Below are positions 24,707-33,162 of a DNA stretch of 64,000 nt, one piece after another. A program made the position numbers and the translations under genes. Source of the DNA: Enterovirga rhinocerotis (GTDB lineage: Bacteria > Pseudomonadota > Alphaproteobacteria > Rhizobiales > Beijerinckiaceae); contig NZ_SNZR01000014.1 of assembly GCF_004363955.1 (NCBI RefSeq), positions 310,001 through 374,000 of the forward strand, in the 5' to 3' direction. The notes under the pieces are model-generated. The model ran no database searches. It was not told where the DNA came from and was given only the letters and a program-made list of their open reading frames with translations. Numbering within the stretch: the stretch's first letter is position 1; each line of letters begins with the position of its first letter.

Positions 24707-25255
24707 GTGAATCGATCGCCTGGCATCAGCGACGGCAACCGCCCGTTCGGGTCGGCCTTCGCCTTCTCGGCCAGCGCAGGGTTCGGAGCGGTCCTGGTGA
24801 ACGGGCTCGCGCGGGCCGCCGGCACCGAGACCTTCATCGTCGTGCCGAGGCCGGGCCAGGCCGCGGCCCTCCTCGTCCTGATCGTGCTGGCGGCGCTCGC
24901 GATCGGCTTCCTCGAGAGAATGGGGCCGGCGTTCGACGCTCCCTTGGTCCGCATGCTGCGGCGCCTGCGCGCGGGGTTCTATCGCCACTTCCGGCGAGGA
25001 CGGAGCAGCGCCGATGTCCGGAACGCCTTCGCGGGCGCCGCCATCGCCCTCGTCGCGCTCTGCGGCGTCGCGGTCTTCGTCGCGGCGACGACCTTCGGCA
25101 TCCTCTCCTGGGTCGCGTCGCTCGCCCTCGTGCTCGCGGTCTACGTGAACCTGCGGCTCTGCCTCCTCTTGTGCCGCCTCGCGCGCTTCGATCCCGTCTG
25201 GTGCGCGATCCTCGGCCTGATCTACGGAATCGTGGTGCTGTCGCGGTTTCTCTGA
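24707..25255 (+). CDS. unnamed multi-pass membrane protein
   Basis: 182 residues from a GTG at 24707; not recognised. Four to five hydrophobic segments: a weak one near residues 18-35, then about 50-68 (AALLVLIVLAALAIGFL), 106-150 (two helices, FAGAAIALVALCGVAVF and GILSWVASLALVLAVYV) and 163-182. A basic cytoplasmic loop (RMLRRLRAGFYRHFRRGRSS) lies in the middle. It stands 125 bases before the acyl-CoA ligase gene in the same direction, but no functional tie is visible. No strong ribosome-binding site, so the start is uncertain. Confidence 0.6.
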   Translation: MNRSPGISDGNRPFGSAFAFSASAGFGAVLVNGLARAAGTETFIVVPRPGQAAALLVLIVLAALAIGFLERMGPAFDAPLVRMLRRLRAGFYRHFRRGRSSADVRNAFAGAAIALVALCGVAVFVAATTFGILSWVASLALVLAVYVNLRLCLLLCRLARFDPVWCAILGLIYGIVVLSRFL

Positions 25256-25380
25256 CGCGCAACGCTGCGCGGTCTCTCCGACCAAGGTCGCGTCCGCGAG
25301 GCGGGGACACGGCTCGGGACCCCTGCTAAACCTCGACCGTCAGGCCGCGCGAAGCGGCCGGCTTCAGGGAGGGAGAGCAC

Positions 25381-27369
25381 GTGAGCGCGAGCGCCGGCCG
25401 TCCGAGCGAAGCCGACGACACATTCCCCAAGCTCCTCGCCCGCAACGCCCGCATCCGGCCCGAGCGTCCCGCCTTCCGGCAGAAGGATTTCGGCATCTGG
25501 CAGGCCTGGACCTGGCGCGAGGTGCACGAGATCGTGCGCGCTTACGCGGCGGGCCTTGCGACGCTCGGCATCGGCGAGGGGTCGAAGGTCGCGATCGTCG
25601 GCCAGAACCGGCCGCGCCTCTACTGGACGATGGCAGCCGCGCAATGGCTGCGCGCCATCCCGATCCCGGTCTATGCCGACAGCGTCGCCGACGAGATGGC
25701 CTATGTCCTCGACCATGCCGAGGTCACGCATGCCGTCGCGCAGGACCAGGAGCAGGTCGACAAGCTCCTCTCCATCCAGGACAAGGTGCCGAAGCTGACG
25801 ACGATCCTCTACGACGAGGAGCGCGGGCTTCGCACCTACGACCACACCCATCTCGCCTCGATCGACAGCATCGTCGAGAAGGGCCGCGAGGCCCTGATGC
25901 GCGATCCCGCGGAAGCGGCGCGCCTCGATGCGCTCCGCGATGCCGGACGCGGCTCCGACCTCTCCATCATCCTCTACACCTCCGGCACGACGGGACGGCC
26001 GAAGGGGGTGATGCTGACCTACGACAACGTCCGCCGCGCGGGCGAGATCGGCTCGGCCTTCGACAGGCTGGAGGAGACGGACGAGATCATCGCCTATCTG
26101 CCGATCGCCTGGGTCGGCGACCACATCTTCTCCTATGCGCAGGCGATCATCGTCGGGCTCTGCGTCAATTGTCCGGAGAGCCCCGACACGATCGTCGCGG
26201 ACCGGCGCGAGATCGGCACCACCTACGCCTTCGCTCCGCCCCGCGTCTTCGAGAACATGCTGACGCTGACCATGGTGCGGATGGAGGACGCCTCCGCGCT
26301 CAAGCGGCGCCTGTTCAAGTACTTCCTGAAACAGGCCGACAAGGTCGGCGAGCGCATCCTGAACGGAGAGCGCGTCGGGCTCGGGGACCGCCTGATCTAT
26401 CGGCTCGGCGACGTGCTGGTCTACGGGCCGCTCCGCAACCAATACGGCCTCTCGCGCGTGAAGGTCGGCTATACGGCCGGCGAGGCGATCGGGCCGGAGA
26501 TCTTCCGCTACTACCGCTCGATCGGCGTCAACCTGAAGCAGCTCTACGGGCAGACGGAGGCGGCGGTCTACGTGACCATGCAGCCGGACGGCGAGATCCG
26601 GGCCGATACGGTGGGGCGCCCGGCGCCGGAGGTCGATATCCGCATCGACGACAATGGCGAGGTGCTCTACCGCTCGCCCGGTGTCTTCGTCGGCTACTAC
26701 AAGGACGAGGCGAAGACGGCCGAGACCAAGACGCCGGACGGTTTCGTCCGCTCGGGCGATGCCGGCTTCTTCGACGGCGACGGCCATCTCAAGATCATCG
26801 ATCGGGCGAAGGACGTCGGCCGCATGCGCGACGGTGCGCTGTTTCCGCCGAAATACGTCGAGAACAAGCTGAAGTTCTATCCGAACATCAAGGAGGCGGT
26901 CGCCTTCGGCGATGGCCGGGACATGGTAACGGTCTTCATCAACATCGACCTCGTCGCGGTCGGCTCCTGGGCCGAGCGCAACAACGTCACCTACGCCTCC
27001 TACCAGGAGCTCGCCGCCCATCCGCGCGTCTACGCGATGGTGGCCGAGCACGTGGACGAGGTGAACCGCTCCCTCGCCGCCGAGCCCCGCATGGGCGGTG
27101 CGCAGATCGCGCGCTTCCTGATCCTCCACAAGGAGCTCGACGCCGATGACGGCGAGCTCACGCGCACGCAGAAGGTCCGCCGCGGCTTCATCGCCGAGCG
27201 CTACGCGCCGCTCATCACGGCGCTCTACGACGGCTCGCAGACGGCCGACATCCGCACCGAAGTCACCTTCGAGGACGGCCGCAAGGGCGTGATCGCCGCG
27301 ACGCTCGCGGTCCAGGACATGACACGGCACCCGATCACGGCCCCGGCCGACCTGGCGAGGGCGGCGTGA
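25381..27369 (+). CDS. AMP-binding long-chain acyl-CoA ligase
   Basis: 662 residues from a GTG with GGGAGGGAGAG in front. ANL-superfamily motifs: the P-loop-like YTSGTTGRPKGVM near residue 200, YGQTEA near 390, the A8-type SGDAGFFDGDGHLKIIDRAKDV near 460. The distal catalytic lysine region is shifted (LTRTQKVRRGFI). It activates a carboxylic acid with ATP and CoA. The length and the layout match the FACS-type ligases that sit beside liv-type transporters in many alphaproteobacteria. It is the first gene of the run ligase, DUF559, livG, livH, so the transported compound is probably a carboxylic acid. Confidence 0.88.
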   Translation: MSASAGRPSEADDTFPKLLARNARIRPERPAFRQKDFGIWQAWTWREVHEIVRAYAAGLATLGIGEGSKVAIVGQNRPRLYWTMAAAQWLRAIPIPVYADSVADEMAYVLDHAEVTHAVAQDQEQVDKLLSIQDKVPKLTTILYDEERGLRTYDHTHLASIDSIVEKGREALMRDPAEAARLDALRDAGRGSDLSIILYTSGTTGRPKGVMLTYDNVRRAGEIGSAFDRLEETDEIIAYLPIAWVGDHIFSYAQAIIVGLCVNCPESPDTIVADRREIGTTYAFAPPRVFENMLTLTMVRMEDASALKRRLFKYFLKQADKVGERILNGERVGLGDRLIYRLGDVLVYGPLRNQYGLSRVKVGYTAGEAIGPEIFRYYRSIGVNLKQLYGQTEAAVYVTMQPDGEIRADTVGRPAPEVDIRIDDNGEVLYRSPGVFVGYYKDEAKTAETKTPDGFVRSGDAGFFDGDGHLKIIDRAKDVGRMRDGALFPPKYVENKLKFYPNIKEAVAFGDGRDMVTVFINIDLVAVGSWAERNNVTYASYQELAAHPRVYAMVAEHVDEVNRSLAAEPRMGGAQIARFLILHKELDADDGELTRTQKVRRGFIAERYAPLITALYDGSQTADIRTEVTFEDGRKGVIAATLAVQDMTRHPITAPADLARAA

Positions 27370-27439
27370 TGGCGAACCATGCGACGGGCGAAGGTTCGCA
27401 CCTCCCAAGTTGGAGGGCTGTCGCACATGGTTTTGCGCA

Positions 27440-27670
27440 AAGCTCTCCATGTTCCTTCCCCCTTGCGGGGAAGGTGTTCCCGAGCGAAGCGGAGGGCCGG
27501 ATGGGGGTGGTGCCGCCTACCCGACGTTGTCGCAGGGGGCACGACCCCCACCCCGGTTCGCCCCCGGAACAAGTCCGGGGACGACTCGGCCCTCCCCACA
27601 AGGGGGAGGGTAGGCGCGCGGTCGCCGACGCGGCCATATGCGATAGCCCTGCCCCAAGGGGGAGGGAAGG
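27440..27670. repeat. intergenic palindromic elements (copy B), filling the ligase-DUF559 gap
   Basis: The 335-base gap 27370-27704 has no convincing gene. It holds nested GC-rich palindromes: CCTTCCCCCTTGCGGGGAAGG near 27450, then CACCCCGGTTCGCCCC and ACTCGGCCCTCCCCACAAGGGGGAGGG near 27555-27610, which match the right half of copy A (ACTCGGCCCTCCCC...). A third hairpin (CTGCCCCAAGGGGGAGG) is near 27650. This looks like two or more insertions of the same repeat family. Confidence 0.65.
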
Positions 27671-27704
27671 CGCGTGGTCTTCTCGGACGGGTGAGGCGTT
27701 GACG

Positions 27705-28088
27705 ATGTCGTGGCGGCAAGATGGAGCGGCCACGCCCAGCAGCCGCGAGAGACGGCGCGCTGGCGCATTGCGCCGCCGCATGACCGATCCGGAGCGCAAG
27801 CTCTGGTGGCATCTGAGGCACCGCATGCCGCTGGAAGACACGCATTGGCGAAGGCAGGTCCCGATTGCCGGCTACGTCGTCGATTTCTGTTGCCTCGCGC
27901 ATCGCCTCGTCCTGGAAGTGGATGGGAACCAGCATGGCTTCGACGCACAGCGCGAAGCGGACGCGATCCGGACCCGCAAGCTTGAATCCCAGGGGTTCCG
28001 CGTCCTGCGCTTCTCCAATCGGGAGGTCGTGACGACGATCGATGTCGTGCTGGACACGATCCTGGCGGCTGCGGAGCCTTTGCCATGA
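27705..28088 (+). CDS. DUF559 protein (Vsr/restriction-endonuclease-like fold)
   Basis: 127 residues. The family core is clear: AGALRRRMTDPERKLWWHLRHR, HWRRQVPIAGYVVDFCC, LVLEVDGNQHGFDAQREADAIRTRKLESQGFRVLRFSN. The D (VVDFCC), E-x-D (LEVDG) and H/Q pattern is that of a PD-(D/E)xK nuclease-like site related to very-short-patch repair endonucleases, but no activity is proven for the family. The ATG at 27705 is chosen because the frame above it is only repeat sequence. Its TGA overlaps the ATG of livG, so it is coupled to a transporter ATPase, an odd partner. Probably an insertion together with the repeats. Confidence 0.8.
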   Translation: MSWRQDGAATPSSRERRRAGALRRRMTDPERKLWWHLRHRMPLEDTHWRRQVPIAGYVVDFCCLAHRLVLEVDGNQHGFDAQREADAIRTRKLESQGFRVLRFSNREVVTTIDVVLDTILAAAEPLP

Positions 28089-28885
28089 GAGCCCCCGACG
28101 GTCCCATCATCGTGCCGGGGGACACCATCCTCGCGGTGGAGGGCGTCTCGCTCGCCTTTGGCGGGGTGAAGGCGCTCACGGACGTGTCCTTCGACATCCG
28201 CAAGGGCGAGATCCGCGCCATCATCGGGCCGAACGGCGCGGGCAAGACCTCGATGCTGAACTGCATCAACGGCTTCTACCACCCGACGCAGGGGGCGATC
28301 ACCTTCAAGGGCCTGCGCCGCGGCAAGATGCGGCCGAGCGAGGCGGCGCGTGGCGGCATCGGGCGCACTTTCCAGAACGTGGCGCTGTTCAAGGGCATGT
28401 CGACCCTCGACAACATCATGACCGGCCGCTCGCTGAAGATGACGCGGAACTTCTTCTGGCAGGCGCTGCGGTTCGGCCCGGCCATGGCGGAGGAGGTCGA
28501 GCACCGGCGCGTGGTGGAGGACATCATCGACTTCCTGGAGATCCAGGCCATCCGCAAGACTCCCGTCGGCAAGCTGCCCTACGGCCTGCAGAAGCGCGTC
28601 GAACTCGGCCGGGCCCTCGCGATGGAGCCCGAGGTTCTGCTTCTCGACGAGCCGATGGCCGGCATGAACCTCGAGGAGAAGGAGGACATGTGCCGCTTCA
28701 TCCTCGACGTGAACCAGCAATTCGGCACGACGATCGCCCTCATCGAACACGACATGGGCGTCGTCATGGACCTCTCCGACCGCGTCGTCGTCCTCGAATA
28801 CGGCATGAAGATCGCCGACGGCGTGCCGGCCGAGGTCAAGCGCGACGAGAAGGTCATCGCCGCCTATCTGGGGCAGCCGCATTGA
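28085..28885 (+). CDS. livG: branched-chain amino-acid-type ABC transporter ATP-binding protein
   Basis: 266 residues. Walker A GPNGAGKTS, the LivG-type segment GIGRTFQNVALFKGMSTLDNIMTGR, signature LPYGLQKRVELGRAL and Walker B VLLLDEPMAGMN are all present, and the C-terminus VPAEVKRDEKVIAAYLG is typical of LivG. It powers uptake through LivH/LivM permeases. Its ATG overlaps the DUF559 stop. It has an insertion around residues 115-140 (KMTRNFFWQALRFGPAMAEEVEHRR), which is common in this subfamily. Confidence 0.92.
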   Translation: MRAPDGPIIVPGDTILAVEGVSLAFGGVKALTDVSFDIRKGEIRAIIGPNGAGKTSMLNCINGFYHPTQGAITFKGLRRGKMRPSEAARGGIGRTFQNVALFKGMSTLDNIMTGRSLKMTRNFFWQALRFGPAMAEEVEHRRVVEDIIDFLEIQAIRKTPVGKLPYGLQKRVELGRALAMEPEVLLLDEPMAGMNLEEKEDMCRFILDVNQQFGTTIALIEHDMGVVMDLSDRVVVLEYGMKIADGVPAEVKRDEKVIAAYLGQPH

Positions 28886-28902
28886 TGACGATCCGCGCCA
28901 TG

Positions 28903-29037
28903 CCTCTCCCGGAGGGAGAGGTCGAGTCGGCGGCAGCCGACCGGGTGAGGGGTCGGCCCTCTCCGGATAGGCCCAACCCCTCACCCGGTCGCTGCCTCCG
29001 GCAGCGCTCGACCTCTCCCTCCGGGAGAGGCGGAGCC
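28903..29037. repeat. long intergenic imperfect palindrome (copy C) between livG and livH
   Basis: The 158-base gap between livG and livH holds outer arms CCTCTCCCGGAGGGAGAGG-type at both ends and inner text GAGTCGGCGGCAGCCGACCGGGTGAGGGG, nearly identical to GAGTCGGCGACAGCCGACCGGGGTGGGG in copy A (5552-5581). The right half repeats it inverted (CCCCTCACCCGGTCGCTGCC). It interrupts an operon that is usually tight. Confidence 0.78.
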
Positions 29038-29043
29038 CCGTAG

Positions 29044-30000
29044 ATGGACCTCCTCTACAAGATCTTCATCGACCCCTTCGTGCAGATGGGGGCGGCCCCC
29101 GATCTCCTCGTCCAGACGATCTGGGAGGGGCTCGTCGCGGGCGTGCTCTACAGCCTGATCGCGCTCGGCTTCGTGCTGATCTTCAAGGCCTCGGGCGTGT
29201 TCAACTTCGCGCAGGGGATCATGGTCGTCTTCGCGGCCCTGACCCTCGTCGGGCTGACGGAGAAGGGCGTGCCGGCCTATCTCGCACTCGTCCTCACCAT
29301 CGGCGTGATGTTCCTCCTCGCGGTCGGGATCGAGCGCATCGTGCTGCGACCGCTCGTGAACCAGCCCGACATCATCCTCTTCATGGCGACCTTCGGCCTG
29401 ACCTATTTCCTGATCGGGCTCGGCGAGATGATCTTCGGCGGCAGTCCGAAGCAGATGGTGACCGCCGAACTCGGCCTGCCGCGCGGAGCGGTCGACGTGA
29501 ACATGCTCGGCGGCATGGTCTCCTTCCAGAAGATCGACATCGCCGCGGCCCTGCTCGCCTCGGTCGCCGTCGCCGCGCTTGCCGTGTTCTTCCAGAAGAC
29601 GCGGATCGGCCGCGCCCTGCGCGCCGTCGCCGACAGCCACAAGGCGGCGCTCTCGGTCGGCATCTCGCTGAACCAGATCTGGGTCATCGTCTGGTTCACG
29701 GCCGGCATCGTCGCGCTCGCGACCGGCATCATGTGGGGCGCGCGCTCGGAGGTCTCCTTCGCGCTCGAGATCATCGCGCTGAAGGCCTTGCCCGTCCTGA
29801 TCCTCGGCGGCCTCACCTCGATCCCCGGCGCCATCGTCGGCGGCCTCATCATCGGCATCGGCGAGAAGCTCGGCGAGTTCTACTGGGGTCCGCTCGTCGG
29901 TGGCGGGATCGAATCCTGGCTCGCCTATTTCATCGCGCTCGGCGTGCTGATGATCCGTCCCGAGGGGCTGTTCGGGGACAAGATCATCGAGCGGATCTGA
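29044..30000 (+). CDS. livH: branched-chain amino-acid-type ABC transporter permease
   Basis: 318-residue inner-membrane permease of the LivH family with about eight hydrophobic segments. Hallmarks: GLVAGVLYSLIALGFVLIFKASGVFNFAQG at the N-terminus, the ATPase-contact loop near RIGRALRAVADSHKAALSVGI, ALKALPVLILGGLTSIPGAIVGG, and the C-terminal MIRPEGLFGDK. It pairs with a LivM permease and LivG/LivF ATPases; no livM or livF gene follows, since the next gene is convergent. Either the transporter is completed by genes elsewhere or the cluster is eroded. Confidence 0.93.
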   Translation: MDLLYKIFIDPFVQMGAAPDLLVQTIWEGLVAGVLYSLIALGFVLIFKASGVFNFAQGIMVVFAALTLVGLTEKGVPAYLALVLTIGVMFLLAVGIERIVLRPLVNQPDIILFMATFGLTYFLIGLGEMIFGGSPKQMVTAELGLPRGAVDVNMLGGMVSFQKIDIAAALLASVAVAALAVFFQKTRIGRALRAVADSHKAALSVGISLNQIWVIVWFTAGIVALATGIMWGARSEVSFALEIIALKALPVLILGGLTSIPGAIVGGLIIGIGEKLGEFYWGPLVGGGIESWLAYFIALGVLMIRPEGLFGDKIIERI

Positions 30001-30026
30001 CGGACGCGGATCGGGTCCGGATGCAC

Positions 30027-30067
30027 TCACGCCCGGCCCCGGAGCAATCGGCCGGGTCCGGGCGTGA
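30027..30067. terminator. hairpin between convergent livH and gloA
   Basis: TCACGCCCGG (30027-30036) pairs perfectly with CCGGGCGTGA (30058-30067), and further GC pairs are inside. It lies 27 bases past livH and 22 bases past the end of the convergent gloA gene. There is no T-run, but the position fits a bidirectional terminator. Confidence 0.55.
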
Positions 30068-30088
30068 CGCGATTCTGCGGCGGCGCGA

Positions 30089-30529
30089 CTACCAGACGCC
30101 GGTATTGGCCATCGACTTCCAGGGCTCGGCCGGCTCCTTGGCCTCGCCCTTCTGGAGAAGCTCGATCGAGATGTCGTCGGGCGAGCGGACGAAGGCCATG
30201 TAGCCGTCGCGCGGCGGGCGGTTGATGGTGACGCCCGCATCCATCAGCTTCTGGCAGGTCGCGTAGATGTCGTCGACGCGATAGGCGAGGTGGCCGAAAT
30301 TGCGCCCGCCCGTATAGGTCTCCGGGTCCCAGTTATAGGTGAGCTCGAGCAGCGGGGCGCTCGTGGTCTTCGCCGTCGCGGCATCGCCCGGCGCGGCCAG
30401 GAACACGAGCGTGAAGCGCCCCTTCTCGTTCTCGGTGCGCCGCACCTCCACGAGGCCGAACTTGTTGCAGTACCAGTCGAGCGAGGCGTCGAGATCGGTC
30501 ACGCGGACCATCGTGTGCAGAAATTCCAT
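30089..30529 (-). CDS. gloA: lactoylglutathione lyase (glyoxalase I)
   Basis: 146 residues, two betaalphabetabetabeta units. The N-terminus [24 protein letters not shown] is typical GloA; metal ligands are expected at the early His (LHTMVRV), the Glu in LLELTYN, the His in NFGHLAYRV and the Glu in SIELLQ, all present. It isomerises the methylglyoxal-glutathione hemithioacetal to S-lactoylglutathione. The ATG at 30529 is preferred to a GTG one codon earlier. Single gene. Confidence 0.87.
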   Translation of the reverse strand: MEFLHTMVRVTDLDASLDWYCNKFGLVEVRRTENEKGRFTLVFLAAPGDAATAKTTSAPLLELTYNWDPETYTGGRNFGHLAYRVDDIYATCQKLMDAGVTINRPPRDGYMAFVRSPDDISIELLQKGEAKEPAEPWKSMANTGVW

Positions 30530-30779
30530 CACGCTGCCGTCCTGTTGTCAGAGCCTGTTTCACGATCCGTCCCGCGCATGGCGGGCGGCACCCGGAGCCG
30601 GGGAGTCTCCGGCGGGATCGTCGGACCGGTAGTATACCGCGGGCGGCGGCAAGGCGAGACTGGGACGGCGTTGCCGCTCCGGGCTCGGTGCGCGGAGCTT
30701 GCTGCCGGCACCGGATGGAGGGGCGGACGAAGGGCAAGATCGCCTCGTCGGTGCGCGGCCGAACGCCGGCGCCTCGGAC

Positions 30780-30804
30780 GGAACAACCGCTCACGAGGCG
30801 CATT
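30780..30804 (+). promoter_or_regulatory. candidate EcfG-type general-stress promoter before the DUF892 gene
   Basis: GGAAC (30780-30784) is followed 16 bases later by CATT (30801-30804). The alphaproteobacterial EcfG consensus is GGAAC-N16/17-CGTT, so the -35 is perfect and the -10 matches three of four. It ends 29 bases before the GTG of a gene whose family is general-stress induced. The rest of the 304-base gap from 30530 is GC-rich and shows no gene. Confidence 0.4.
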
Positions 30805-30833
30805 TTGTGGGCGTGTTTCCGATGGAGGTTCCG

Positions 30834-31331
30834 GTGGCCGAGAAGACCCTCGACAATCTGTTTCTCGATACGTTGAAGGACATCTACTACGCGGAGCGCA
30901 AGATCCTGAAGGCGCTGCCGAAGATGGCCCGCGGCGCGCAGTCCGAAGCCGTCAAGGCCGCTTTCGACAAGCACCGTCTCGAAACGGAGACGCATGTCGA
31001 GCGCCTGCAGCAGGTGTTTGAGATTTTGGGCAAGCGCGCTCAGGGAAAGACCTGCCCGGCGATCGACGGCATCGTCGAGGAGGGCGAGGAGATCCTCGAC
31101 GAATACAAGGGCTCGGCTGCGCTGGATGCCGGGCTGATCTCCTCCGCCCAGGCGGTCGAGCATTATGAGATCACGCGCTACGGCACCTTGCGCCGGTGGG
31201 CCCAGGAACTCGGGCTGAAGGACGCCGTCAAGCTCTTCGACCAGACCCTGGCCGAAGAGCGGAAAACGGACGAGGCGTTGACCGGCCTCGCCGATGCATC
31301 CGTCAACCGGAAGGCGAAGAAGGCGGCCTGA
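30834..31331 (+). CDS. DUF892 (YciF/YciE-like) ferritin-like stress protein
   Basis: 165 residues from the GTG at 30834, chosen because GGAGG lies five bases in front and the protein then begins AEKTLDNLFLDTLKDIYYAERKI, as family members do; an ATG at 30822 would add four residues without a ribosome-binding site. The four-helix ferritin-like fold shows conserved Glu/His pairs (KDIYYAERK, HRLETETHVERLQQ, EHYEITRYG, TLAEERKTDE) that could hold a di-metal site. Members are induced by osmotic or general stress in many bacteria; the biochemical role is unproven. C-terminal tail is Lys-rich. Confidence 0.87.
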   Translation: MAEKTLDNLFLDTLKDIYYAERKILKALPKMARGAQSEAVKAAFDKHRLETETHVERLQQVFEILGKRAQGKTCPAIDGIVEEGEEILDEYKGSAALDAGLISSAQAVEHYEITRYGTLRRWAQELGLKDAVKLFDQTLAEERKTDEALTGLADASVNRKAKKAA

Positions 31332-31550
31332 GACGGTTTCATCGTCCCGGGGGTGCCGGAAGCGGTGCCGCCGGGCGGTCCGGACAGCCGACCCGACGAG
31401 TGCAGGTCCGCCGGCGACCGGCGCTCAGGGGCTCCAGATCCGTCGTTCTGCAGATGCGAAGCTCTTGGGGTTTTGGCATGGCGCACCAGGGCGCGCGCCG
31501 TATAAGCGGCGCGACGGGCCGACCGGTATCGGCCAGAACGGGGCGCCTGA

Positions 31551-32408
31551 ATGACATTGCCGACCAGTTTCACCCTCACGCTGACCTGTGAGGACCGCCC
31601 GGGCATCGTCGCGGCGGTGACGACGGAACTCGCCGCGATCGGTGCCAATATCGCCGAGAGCAACCAGTTTTGGGACCGAAGCCCCAATCGGTTCTTCATG
31701 CGGATCGCCTTCACCGCGCCCGTCGACACGACGACGGATTCGGTCGCCCGGAATCTGAAATCGGTGGTCGATCGCTTCGGGATGCAGTTCGAGATCTCGG
31801 ACAATGCGCGGATGCCGAGGATCGTGATCATGGTCTCGCGGTTCGACCACGCGATGCTGCATCTGCTGTACCAGATCCGCGTCGGCTGGCTGAAGGCCGA
31901 GGTCGTGGCGATCGTCTCCAATCACGACGACAGTGCGGCCGTCGCGCAGCGGGAGGGGATCGCCTACCACCACTGGCCTGTCACGAAGGACACCAAGGCC
32001 GAGCAGGAGGAGCGTCTGCTGCAGCTCGTGCGGGACAAGCAGGCCGATCTCGTGGTCCTCGCCCGCTACATGCAGGTCCTGTCCGACAACCTGTCCACGC
32101 GCCTCTATGGCAAGGTCATCAACATCCACCATTCCTTCCTGCCCTCCTTCAAGGGCGCGAAGCCCTATCATCAGGCCTTCGAGCGCGGCGTGAAGCTCAT
32201 CGGCGCGACCTCGCATTACGTCACGCCCGATCTCGACGAGGGGCCGATCATCGAGCAGGAGACCGAGCGCGTCACGCATGCGATGACCGCCGAGGACTTC
32301 CTCGCGACCGGCCGGGATATCGAGAGCCGGGTCCTCGCCCGCGCGGTGAAGATGCATCTCGAGCGTCGCGTCATGCTCAACGGCCGCAAGACGATCGTGT
32401 TCTCATGA
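31551..32408 (+). CDS. purU: formyltetrahydrofolate deformylase
   Basis: 285 residues. An N-terminal ACT domain (residues ~1-85, TLTCEDRPGIVAAVTTELA) precedes a formyltransferase-like catalytic domain with NIHHSFLPSFKGAKPYHQAFERGVKLIGATSHYVTPDLDEGPII-type active site: catalytic Asn, His and Asp are seen in INIHHSFLPS and TPDLDEGP. It hydrolyses 10-formyl-THF to THF and formate, balancing C1 units. The formate released could feed the formate dehydrogenase encoded at 36046-41984. Single gene. Confidence 0.95.
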   Translation: MTLPTSFTLTLTCEDRPGIVAAVTTELAAIGANIAESNQFWDRSPNRFFMRIAFTAPVDTTTDSVARNLKSVVDRFGMQFEISDNARMPRIVIMVSRFDHAMLHLLYQIRVGWLKAEVVAIVSNHDDSAAVAQREGIAYHHWPVTKDTKAEQEERLLQLVRDKQADLVVLARYMQVLSDNLSTRLYGKVINIHHSFLPSFKGAKPYHQAFERGVKLIGATSHYVTPDLDEGPIIEQETERVTHAMTAEDFLATGRDIESRVLARAVKMHLERRVMLNGRKTIVFS

Positions 32409-32474
32409 GGCGCGCGGCGGTCCGGGGGCTCTCCCGAACCGCCGTCCGTGCCCGCGCGCCGATGGCGGCGGGCG

Positions 32475-33023
32475 TCAGAAGCTGGGCGGCGTGCAGGCGC
32501 TGACCACTTCGCAGGGAACGGGGCCGACGCAGCGGAAGCGATGCGGGCGACGGCTCGAGAACCGGTAGGCATCGCCGGGCCCCAGGATCTTGCGCTCGTC
32601 GTCCACCGTGACCTCGAGCCGCCCGCTCAGCACGATGCCGCCCTCTTCCCCGTCATGTGAGAGCGGGACGCGGCCGGTATCCGAGCCGGGCTCGTAGCGC
32701 TCCTTGAGGATCTGCAGCGCCCGGCCGAACAGGTTGTCGCCCACCTGCCGGTAGGAGATGCGGCCCTTTCCGATCTCGACCAGTTCCTCGCTCGCGTAGA
32801 AGACCTTCTCGCCCCGCTCAGGCTGAAGCGAGAAGAAATCGCCGAGACCGATCGGGATCGCATCGAGGATCCTTTTCAGGGCGCCGACCGACGGATTGGT
32901 CTGGCCGGATTCGATCAGCGAGATCGTCGAATTCACCACGCCCGCGCGGCGCGCCAGAGCCCGCTGGGACAACCCGTGCAGCATCCGCACGTAGCGCAGA
33001 CGCGCACCCACATCCTCGTTCAT
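32475..33023 (-). CDS. XRE-family regulator with C-terminal cupin domain (PuuR-like)
   Basis: 182 residues. Helix-turn-helix of the XRE type at about residues 8-62 (LRYVRMLHGLSQRALARRAGVVNSTISLIESGQTNPSVGALKRIL), then a cupin sensor domain (HDGEEGGIVLSGRLEVTVDDERKILGPGDAYRFSSRRPHRFRC). This architecture includes PuuR and regulators of amine and amino-acid catabolism. It diverges from the omega-transaminase/mmsA pair, which it very likely controls. The ATG at 33023 is preferred; a GTG two codons earlier is possible. Confidence 0.9.
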   Translation of the reverse strand: MNEDVGARLRYVRMLHGLSQRALARRAGVVNSTISLIESGQTNPSVGALKRILDAIPIGLGDFFSLQPERGEKVFYASEELVEIGKGRISYRQVGDNLFGRALQILKERYEPGSDTGRVPLSHDGEEGGIVLSGRLEVTVDDERKILGPGDAYRFSSRRPHRFRCVGPVPCEVVSACTPPSF

Positions 33024-33074
33024 GCCCACGGCCCCGTTGAGGGTGTTCTGTCAGCGCAAACACTATGCGCCTCA

Positions 33075-33088
33075 TTGAGCATTTTCAA
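33075..33088. promoter_or_regulatory. candidate operator, inverted repeat TTGA-N6-TCAA
   Basis: TTGAGCATTTTCAA lies in the 139-base divergent gap between the XRE-cupin regulator and the transaminase gene, in its most AT-rich part. A flanking repeat GCGC...GCGC (33053-33070) is close by. XRE-cupin regulators bind short palindromes of this size, but the assignment is only positional. Confidence 0.35.
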
Positions 33089-33162
33089 CGGCTTGAGAGA
33101 ATCAAGAAAAGGACTTGTTGGCCTGTTCGAAACGGGCTTCCTGCCGGCATCAGGAGAGTCTC

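Noticed and set aside
25222-27450. 742-residue open frame on the minus strand
   Set aside because: It lies antisense to the acyl-CoA ligase gene, is Arg/Asp/Ala-rich without any motif, and has no ribosome-binding site. Long antisense frames are expected in DNA with so much G+C at third codon positions.
27366-27704. N-terminal extension of DUF559 back to the ligase stop
   Set aside because: The extra ~113 residues are encoded by palindromic repeat DNA and match nothing in the family; ATG 27705 sits directly before the conserved domain.
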